From JAUXEH01 sp965602945 (GTDB taxonomy: Bacteria; Acidobacteriota; Aminicenantia; Aminicenantales; Aminicenantaceae): DNA of 5,773 bases. The notes beneath the pieces were generated by a model. It saw nothing but the letters and a program-made list of their open reading frames with translations. It was not told the origin of the DNA and made no database searches. The position numbers and the translations under genes were made by a program. Positions within the stretch are counted from its first letter, which is position 1. Every line of letters begins with the position of its first letter. The stretch is taken from assembly GCA_965602945.1 (NCBI GenBank), contig CBFDBC010000214.1, positions 1 through 5,773 of the forward strand. The letters are read 5' to 3'. Shown here piece after piece: positions 1 through 5,773 of this stretch.

Positions 1-56
1 TCTCCTTCGGCCTGACGCTGTATCTTTTCCGGCACTTCTCTTCTAAGCAGGATTGA
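1..56 (+). CDS. 3' tail of an upstream gene, possibly a membrane protein (partial)
   Basis: Reading from base 3, an open frame runs SFGLTLYLFRHFSSKQD and stops at TGA (54-56). The other two forward frames stop at 13-15 and 44-46. The hydrophobic run followed by a short polar, charged end looks like the last transmembrane helix and cytoplasmic tail of an integral membrane protein. Sugar transporters often sit beside fucosidase genes, so a transporter is an attractive guess, but 17 residues cannot identify a family. The gene could equally be something else, or the frame could be chance. Confidence 0.35.
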   Translation, partial: SFGLTLYLFRHFSSKQD

Positions 57-70
57 ATCAGGAGACATAA

Positions 71-169
71 ATGCCGGCAGGAGTCCCAGGGAGGAGAGGA
101 GCATATCGCCCCATGGAAGTCGGGCGTAAGGTCCTGGATCCGGCTCGGAGTGTGAGCCGCTGTCCTTAG
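71..169 (+). CDS. possible small upstream ORF or leader peptide (32 codons), unproven
   Basis: An ATG at 71 is preceded by AGGAGA (60-65) at a good distance of 5 bases, and the frame runs 32 codons to TAG at 167-169. The predicted peptide begins MPAGVPGRRGAYRPMEVG and is basic, rich in Arg, Pro and Gly, with no signal peptide or membrane segment and no family I recognise. It ends 37 bases before the fucosidase start, and its last third lies inside a predicted stem-loop. It could be a leader ORF whose translation affects that structure, or a chance frame in GC-rich DNA. The ribosome binding site is the only positive evidence. Confidence 0.2.
   Translation: MPAGVPGRRGAYRPMEVGRKVLDPARSVSRCP
127..168 (+). 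promoter_or_regulatory. imperfect stem-loop in the fucosidase 5' leader
   Basis: Two nested complementary blocks are visible: TAAGG (127-131) with CCTTA (164-168), and CGGCTC (141-146) with GAGCCG (154-159), closing a 7-base loop. They are separated by an asymmetric internal loop (132-140 and 160-163). No U-run follows, so it does not look like an intrinsic terminator, and it matches no riboswitch class I know. It ends 25 bases upstream of the Shine-Dalgarno. It may influence transcript stability or translation, or be coincidental. Confidence 0.3.
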
Positions 170-193
170 GGAGTTTCCCACGGGACATAAGAG

Positions 194-200
194 AGGAGGG
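194..200 (+). promoter_or_regulatory. strong Shine-Dalgarno for the fucosidase gene
   Basis: AGGAGGG lies 6 bases upstream of the ATG at 207, a near-perfect match to the 16S anti-Shine-Dalgarno at optimal spacing. This fixes the start of the lipoprotein gene at 207, which is also the start that gives a complete signal peptide. I see no convincing sigma70 promoter in 1-193. Confidence 0.85.
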
Positions 201-206
201 AAGATA

Positions 207-2300
207 ATGGGGAACTTAAATCGTTTTTTCCGTTTGGGAATTCTGGTTTTCGTGCTGAGTTCAATTTTGGTGTCCACCGCATGCGAAGGTGGAGTCACTG
301 ATGGCATTCCGGCTGCTAGTGAGCGAGGAGTGGTTTCTGAAACTCTGGAGCAGAGGGACGCGCGCATGGCCTGGTGGCGCGAGGCCCGCTTCGGGCTCTT
401 CATCCACTGGGGGCTCTATGCCGTACCGGCAGGAGAGTGGAAGGACGAGACCCACCACGCGGAGTGGATCCTGACCACGGCCCAGATCCCTGTGCCCGAG
501 TACGAGAAATTCGCCCCGCAGTTCAATCCCGTCCGGTTCGATGCCGCAGCCTGGGTCCGCATGGCCAAAGACGCGGGCATGCGTTACATCGTGATCACCA
601 GCAAGCATCACGATGGTTTCAGCCTGTTCGATTCCCCGGTCTCGGACTACGACGTGATCGATGCCACCCCCTTCGGGCGGGACATACTCAGGGAGCTGGA
701 AGAGGAATGTCTCAAGCAGGAGATCCGGCTGTGCTTCTATTACTCGATCATGGACTGGCACCACCCCGATTACCTTCCGCGCCGCGGCTGGGAAGAGAGG
801 CCCGCCGAGGGGGCCGAATTCGACCGCTATGTCGACTACATGAAGGACCAGGTCAAGGAGATCGTGACCAACTACCAGGACATCGGGGTCCTCTGGTTCG
901 ACGGGGAATGGGAGCGGACCTGGACGCCGGCCCGGGGACGCGACCTCTATGATTTTGTGCGCTCGCTCGACAGCGACATCATCATAAACAACCGCGTGGG
1001 CAAGGGCCGGGCCGGTATGGCCGGCACCTATGATCCCACCACCGCATCCGGTGATTTTGGGACCCCGGAGCAGGAGATCCCGGCCACGGGCCTGGGCTAC
1101 GACTGGGAAACCTGCATGACCATGAACGACCACTGGGGCTACAACAAGAACGATGCGAACTGGAAATCCAGCGAGCGTCTCGTCCGTATGCTGGTGGACA
1201 TCGCCAGCAAGGGCGGGAACTTCCTGCTCAACGTGGGGCCCACGGCCGAGGGGCTCTTCCCCAGGGAGAGCATCGACCGGCTGGCGGACATGGGCCGCTG
1301 GATGGAAACCAACGGCGAGAGCATCTACGGGACCGGAGCGAGCCTGTTCGAGAGCCTGCCCTGGGGGCGGTCCACCACCAAATCCAAAACTCTGTACCTG
1401 CATGTTTTCGACTGGCCGGCTGACGGCCGCCTGGAGGTCCCGGGGCTCCTGAGCCGCGCGGACAGGGCCTATCTCATGGCAGATGACAAGGCGAAACTCG
1501 AGGTGTCCTACCAACCCGGCACTGCGGTAATATCACTGCCTGGTGCCGCTCCCGATACCGTGGCCTCGGTCGTGGTCCTGGAATTCGTGGAGGAGCCCGA
1601 GGTCATCAACTCGCCCACGATCCAGGCAGACGGCGATATATTCGTAGCGAGACACGAGGTGGCTCTAGGGCCCGGTGTGAGCAACGCCCGCATCCGTTAC
1701 ACTCTGGACGAGAGCGAGCCGGACGAGGACGCCGCGGAGTACACGGGAGCCCTCTCTCTGGAAACGGGAACCATGGTCCGGTGTGCGTATTTCCAGGAGA
1801 GCCGGCGCGTGAGTTCTGTCGTGAGCCGCAATTTCTATAAGGTGAAGCCCCGGCCCTCACAGGAGCTTTCCGGCCCTGCTCCCGGCCTCAACTACACTTA
1901 TTTCCAGGGAGAATGGGAGACGTTACCCGAATTCGCAGCCCTCACTCCCGTGCAGTCGGGGAACAGCCCCACATTCGATCTCGGGCTGCAGCAGAGGCCT
2001 GAGGACTTTGCCGTCCGCTACTCGGGTTACATCCTGGTGCCGGAGGACGGGGTCTATACCTTTTTTGTGGCATCCGACGACGGGAGCCGCCTCTGGATCG
2101 GCGACATCCTGGTGGTGGATAACGACGGGCTGCACGGCTCCCAGACAAAATCCGGACGCATCGCCCTGGCCTGGGGACTACACCCCATAGCCGTAGGATT
2201 CTTCCAGCGGACCGGCGGCGTGGACCTGGAGGTGGCCTTCCGCGGCCCTGGTGTCGAGCATCAGGTCGTGCCGCCCGCGGTCCTGTTCCACAAGGAATAG
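207..2300 (+). CDS. secreted lipoprotein alpha-L-fucosidase (GH29) with hexosaminidase-C-like and PA14 domains
   Basis: This 697-residue protein should hydrolyse terminal alpha-L-fucose from glycans by the retaining GH29 mechanism. Residues 1-25 are a signal peptide (RFFR, then a hydrophobic core), with a lipobox-like STA before Cys26; Glu27 at +2 favours an outer-membrane or surface destination. The GH29 barrel spans about residues 50-380, with conserved FIHWG (His67) and KHHDGF (His134, His135). Asp232 in WFDGEW is the expected nucleophile, and the acid/base is probably Glu288 or Glu290 in TPEQEIP. A beta-sandwich follows to about 465. Residues 468-548 resemble the chitobiase/beta-hexosaminidase C-terminal module (YTLDESEPDEDAAEYTG). 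Residues 560-695 are a PA14 domain (YFQGEW, GVYTFFVASDDGSRLWIG), a likely carbohydrate-binding module. Many GH29 enzymes are only about 450-500 residues long. The frame is intact and the neighbours are unrelated housekeeping genes. Linkage specificity cannot be read from the sequence. Confidence 0.95.
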   Translation: MGNLNRFFRLGILVFVLSSILVSTACEGGVTDGIPAASERGVVSETLEQRDARMAWWREARFGLFIHWGLYAVPAGEWKDETHHAEWILTTAQIPVPEYEKFAPQFNPVRFDAAAWVRMAKDAGMRYIVITSKHHDGFSLFDSPVSDYDVIDATPFGRDILRELEEECLKQEIRLCFYYSIMDWHHPDYLPRRGWEERPAEGAEFDRYVDYMKDQVKEIVTNYQDIGVLWFDGEWERTWTPARGRDLYDFVRSLDSDIIINNRVGKGRAGMAGTYDPTTASGDFGTPEQEIPATGLGYDWETCMTMNDHWGYNKNDANWKSSERLVRMLVDIASKGGNFLLNVGPTAEGLFPRESIDRLADMGRWMETNGESIYGTGASLFESLPWGRSTTKSKTLYLHVFDWPADGRLEVPGLLSRADRAYLMADDKAKLEVSYQPGTAVISLPGAAPDTVASVVVLEFVEEPEVINSPTIQADGDIFVARHEVALGPGVSNARIRYTLDESEPDEDAAEYTGALSLETGTMVRCAYFQESRRVSSVVSRNFYKVKPRPSQELSGPAPGLNYTYFQGEWETLPEFAALTPVQSGNSPTFDLGLQQRPEDFAVRYSGYILVPEDGVYTFFVASDDGSRLWIGDILVVDNDGLHGSQTKSGRIALAWGLHPIAVGFFQRTGGVDLEVAFRGPGVEHQVVPPAVLFHKE

Positions 2301-2323
2301 CCGGAGGCACAGCTTGAGTTAGC

Positions 2324-2352
2324 TTGCGGCATGAGGGGTTTTTCTATAGAAT
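2324..2352 (+). promoter_or_regulatory. candidate sigma70-type promoter for accA-hisS-aspS
   Basis: A -35-like TTGCGG (2324-2329, matching TTG of TTGACA) is separated by exactly 17 bases from TAGAAT (2347-2352, five of six matches to TATAAT). This would start transcription near 2359, about 30 bases before the accA ATG. TAAAAT at 2360-2365 is a second possible -10 but lacks a well-placed -35. This is the most AT-rich patch between the two genes. It supports the housekeeping block being transcribed independently of the fucosidase gene. It is pattern matching only. Confidence 0.45.
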
Positions 2353-2390
2353 AGGCGGGTAAAATCGCGGATATTTGGGACAGCGCCTCC

Positions 2391-3353
2391 ATGAGCAAAC
2401 AAGCCGAAAAGAGCTACTATGAGCTGGAAAAGCCCATCCTCCAGCATAAGAACAAGATCGAGGCCCTCCTGGCAGGGGAAACCGTCGATAAAGATAAGGT
2501 CGGCAGCCTGCGGGCCCTCATCGCCAGGGACTGGGAGAAGCTGCAGCCCAAGCTGAACGCCCTCCACCTGGTTCAGATCGCCCGCCATCCCCAGCGGCCC
2601 TACACCCTGGACTATATCGAATTCCTCACGGACGACTTCCTGGAGTTCCACGGCGACCGCCGGGCCGGGGATGATCCCGCCATGGTCACGGGCTTCGGTT
2701 CCTACCGTGGCCGGAGCGTTGTCTTCATCGGCCATCAGAAGGGCCGGACCACGCGCGAGCGCATCGAGCGCAACTTCGGGCAGCCCATCCCGGAGGGCTT
2801 CCGCAAGGCGCTGCGCATCATGAAGCTGGCGGAAAAATTCGGTTACCCGGTGGTAACCCTGATCGATACGCAGGGCGCTTACCCCGGCATCGAGGCCGAG
2901 GAGCGCGGGCAGGCGGAGGCCATCGCCTTCAACCTCAAGGAGATCGCACAACTCAAGGTGCCGGTGGTCAATCTCGTGATCGGCGAGGGCGGCAGCGGGG
3001 GGGCCCTGGCCGTGGGCGTGGGCGATGTCCTCCTGATGCTGGAGAACTCCTTCTATTCGGTCATCTCTCCGGAAGGCTGCGCCGCCATCCTCTGGAAAGA
3101 CCAGGGGGCCGTAAAGCAGGCCGCCGAGAACCTCCGCTTCATGGCCAAGGACCTGAAGGGATTGAGGATCGTCGACAAGATCATCGCCGAGCCTCCGGGC
3201 GGGGCCCACATCGACTGGGACCTGACTTTCAAGAATGTGGACAAGCAGCTCAACCAGACCTTGAGGAAGCTGGAGGAAAAGTCTGCGGAGGAGCTGTTGG
3301 AGGCCCGTTACCAGAAATTCCGCAAGATCGGGGTCTTTGCCGAAGATGAGTGA
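2391..3353 (+). CDS. accA: acetyl-CoA carboxylase carboxyltransferase subunit alpha
   Basis: With AccD, AccA forms the carboxyltransferase that moves a carboxyl group from biotinylated AccB (BCCP) to acetyl-CoA, making malonyl-CoA, the committed step of cytoplasmic fatty-acid synthesis. The 320 residues match the usual length (about 319 in E. coli). Seen in order: a helical N-terminus containing ELEKPI; HPQRPYTLDY from residue 66; GHQKGR; DTQGAYPG from residue 159, followed by EERGQ; the oxyanion/acyl-CoA loop GEGGSGGAL from residue 198; and SPEGCAAILWK from residue 226. Nothing essential is missing. The ATG at 2391 is the only sensible start, although its ribosome site is weak (GGGA at 2377-2380) and CCTCC directly abuts the ATG. 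The partner genes accD, accB and accC are not in this window. The gene overlaps hisS by 8 bases, implying cotranscription. Confidence 0.98.
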   Translation: MSKQAEKSYYELEKPILQHKNKIEALLAGETVDKDKVGSLRALIARDWEKLQPKLNALHLVQIARHPQRPYTLDYIEFLTDDFLEFHGDRRAGDDPAMVTGFGSYRGRSVVFIGHQKGRTTRERIERNFGQPIPEGFRKALRIMKLAEKFGYPVVTLIDTQGAYPGIEAEERGQAEAIAFNLKEIAQLKVPVVNLVIGEGGSGGALAVGVGDVLLMLENSFYSVISPEGCAAILWKDQGAVKQAAENLRFMAKDLKGLRIVDKIIAEPPGGAHIDWDLTFKNVDKQLNQTLRKLEEKSAEELLEARYQKFRKIGVFAEDE

Positions 3354-4611
3354 CACACCCCGGAAGAAACGTGTGGCGGCCATCAAGGGCACGCACGACA
3401 TCCTCCCCAGCCAGGCCCGGAAGTGGCAGCGCGTGGAGAGGACGGCCAAGGGCCTGTTCGAGCTCTACGGCTACCGGGAGATCCGCACACCGGTATTCGA
3501 GGCCACGGAGCTCTTCGAGAAGGGAACGGGCGAGACCTCGGACATCGTGATGAAGGAGATGTACACCTTCACGGACAAGGGGGGCCGCTTGCTGACCCTG
3601 AGGCCCGAGTACACACCCTCGATCGCGCGGGCCATCATCGAACACCGGCTTAATCTCCTGTCCGATCCCATGCGGTATTATTTCATCGGGCCCATGTTCC
3701 GTTATGACAAGCCCCAGAAGGGCCGCTTTCGCCAGTTCCACCAGATGGACGTCGAGGTCTTCAACGAGAAGGACCCGGCCGTGGATGCCGAGATCGTGGA
3801 GATGGCGGCCACCCTGCTGGAGAGCGTGGGCGTGACCGGGAGCGAGATCCTGGTCAACTCGGTGGGCTGCCGGGCCTGCCGTCCCGGCTACCACTGCGAG
3901 CTGAGCCGGGCGGCGGAGAAATCCCGTTCCGGCCTCTGCCCGGACTGCCAACGCAAGATCGACACCAACCCCCTCCGCATCTTCGACTGCAAGGTGGAGG
4001 CATGCCGCGAGATCGCCGCCGGGCTGCCCAAGATCACGGATTTTCTCTGCGGGGAATGCGAAGATCATTTTGGCCGCTTCAAAGGCTACCTCGACCTCTA
4101 TGCCCTGCCCTACACCGTTGAGCCTCTCCTGGTTCGCGGCCTGGATTACTACACCAAGACCACCTTCGAATTCACATCTTCACGGCTCGGGGCCCAGGAT
4201 GCCGTGCTGGGGGGGGGCCGCTACGACGACATGATGCGGGACTTCGGCGGACCCGACATATGCGGCATCGGATTCGCACTGGGCATGGAGCGGCTGCTGC
4301 TCCTGGTCCCGGACGAGGAGACCACGGAACCTTTCCTCTACGTGGTCTGGATGGGAGAGGAGGCCCGGAGGGCCGGCATGACCGCAGCCCGGTTCCTGCG
4401 CAGGCACGGCTTCGAGGTCTGGATCGAATACAAGGAACGAAACTTCAGGAATCAGCTGAGCCGGGCCAGCAAGCTGGGCGCCGCCTGGTGTCTCATCATC
4501 GGTGAAGACGAGGCCGGCAAGGGATCCTTTCAGCTGAAGAACATGGCCACCGGGGAACAGCAGGAAAAGGCCCTGGAGGAGCTCCTCACAAGCCTGCAGA
4601 ACTCCGACTAA
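3346..4611 (+). CDS. hisS: histidine--tRNA ligase with cysteine-rich insertion
   Basis: HisRS is a cytoplasmic class II synthetase that charges tRNA-His with histidine. From the ATG at 3346 the protein has 421 residues, a normal length. Seen: an N-terminal KGTHDILP block; motif 2 with Arg119 in MFRYDKPQKGRFRQFHQ; the HisRS-specific RGLDYY with catalytic-type Arg264; GGGRYDD from residue 289; motif 3 GIGFALGMER with Arg316; and an anticodon-binding domain from about residue 330. The insertion at 175-238 holds nine cysteines, including four CxxC or near-CxxC pairs. The ATG overlaps the accA stop by 8 bases, so translational coupling is likely. A TTG at 3337 would add three residues but deepens the overlap, so I prefer ATG. 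A nine-G run at 4209-4217 encodes part of the conserved GGGR motif. Confidence 0.97.
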   Translation: MSDTPRKKRVAAIKGTHDILPSQARKWQRVERTAKGLFELYGYREIRTPVFEATELFEKGTGETSDIVMKEMYTFTDKGGRLLTLRPEYTPSIARAIIEHRLNLLSDPMRYYFIGPMFRYDKPQKGRFRQFHQMDVEVFNEKDPAVDAEIVEMAATLLESVGVTGSEILVNSVGCRACRPGYHCELSRAAEKSRSGLCPDCQRKIDTNPLRIFDCKVEACREIAAGLPKITDFLCGECEDHFGRFKGYLDLYALPYTVEPLLVRGLDYYTKTTFEFTSSRLGAQDAVLGGGRYDDMMRDFGGPDICGIGFALGMERLLLLVPDEETTEPFLYVVWMGEEARRAGMTAARFLRRHGFEVWIEYKERNFRNQLSRASKLGAAWCLIIGEDEAGKGSFQLKNMATGEQQEKALEELLTSLQNSD

Positions 4612-4630
4612 GCCCCCGAGGACAGCAGTA

Positions 4631-4640
4631 AAGGAAGGGA
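4631..4640 (+). promoter_or_regulatory. Shine-Dalgarno deciding the aspS start
   Basis: The purine block AAGGAAGGGA ends 3 bases before the ATG at 4644, with its AAGGA core 8 bases away. A second in-frame ATG at 4656 would be too distant, so 4644 is the better start. The 32-base gap after hisS holds no promoter or terminator that I can see, consistent with a shared transcript. Confidence 0.6.
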
Positions 4641-4643
4641 AAC

Positions 4644-5773
<1,130 letters not shown>

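Noticed and set aside
261..1514. Long open frame on the - strand (417 codons) opposite the fucosidase gene
   Set aside because: It is antisense to an unambiguous GH29 coding sequence. Long reverse frames are expected opposite GC-rich genes with G/C-ending codons, and its translation shows no recognisable domain.
2300..2345. Possible intrinsic terminator after the fucosidase gene (GCCG...CGGC, AGCT...AGCT, then GGGGTTTTT)
   Set aside because: The stems are only four bases each with large loops, and the T-run lies several bases beyond the last stem, so it does not meet the usual form of a Rho-independent terminator.
3337..3345. TTG start for hisS nine bases upstream of the chosen ATG
   Set aside because: A rarer start codon with no better-supported ribosome site, and it lengthens the accA overlap from 8 to 17 bases; the ATG at 3346 is simpler.
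2319..3449. Long open frame on the - strand (376 codons) opposite accA
   Set aside because: It mirrors the accA codon pattern and matches no family; the + strand encodes full-length AccA with all its motifs.
3250..4068. Open frame on the - strand (272 codons) across the accA-hisS junction
   Set aside because: It spans two real genes antisense, and its composition is that of a shadow frame.

Overview
This window is GC-rich bacterial DNA with all genes on the + strand and little intergenic space. It holds one carbohydrate-degrading lipoprotein gene followed by a three-gene housekeeping block. The fucosidase carries a lipoprotein signal with Glu at +2 after the cysteine, which suggests export to an outer membrane and so a Gram-negative-type cell that degrades fucosylated glycans. 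A discrete accA and a HisRS with a cysteine-rich insertion fit many non-model phyla (Desulfobacterota/deltaproteobacteria, Acidobacteriota/Aminicenantota, PVC-like groups). The window does not settle the lineage.

Layout. Bases 1-56 look like the tail of an upstream gene that could encode the last membrane helix of a protein. Bases 57-206 are a leader region with a possible 32-codon small ORF and an imperfect stem-loop, ending in a strong Shine-Dalgarno. Bases 207-2300 encode a secreted GH29 alpha-L-fucosidase with two added C-terminal modules, a chitobiase/hexosaminidase-C-like beta domain and a PA14 domain. The 90-base gap at 2301-2390 contains a sigma70-like promoter candidate. Bases 2391-3353 are accA, 3346-4611 hisS (overlapping accA by 8 bases), and 4644 to the end aspS, cut off by the window edge.

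How the genes relate. The fucosidase is probably a separate unit acting outside the cytoplasm, releasing L-fucose from glycans. accA-hisS-aspS looks like an operon that joins the committed step of fatty-acid synthesis to two class II aminoacyl-tRNA synthetases. hisS-aspS adjacency is common in bacteria; accA directly upstream and overlapping is the less ordinary part.

I did not find an obviously new system. The observations most worth a second look are the mixed tRNA-discrimination signature in AspRS, the nine-cysteine insertion in HisRS, the modular fucosidase, and the structured leader with a possible upstream small ORF.
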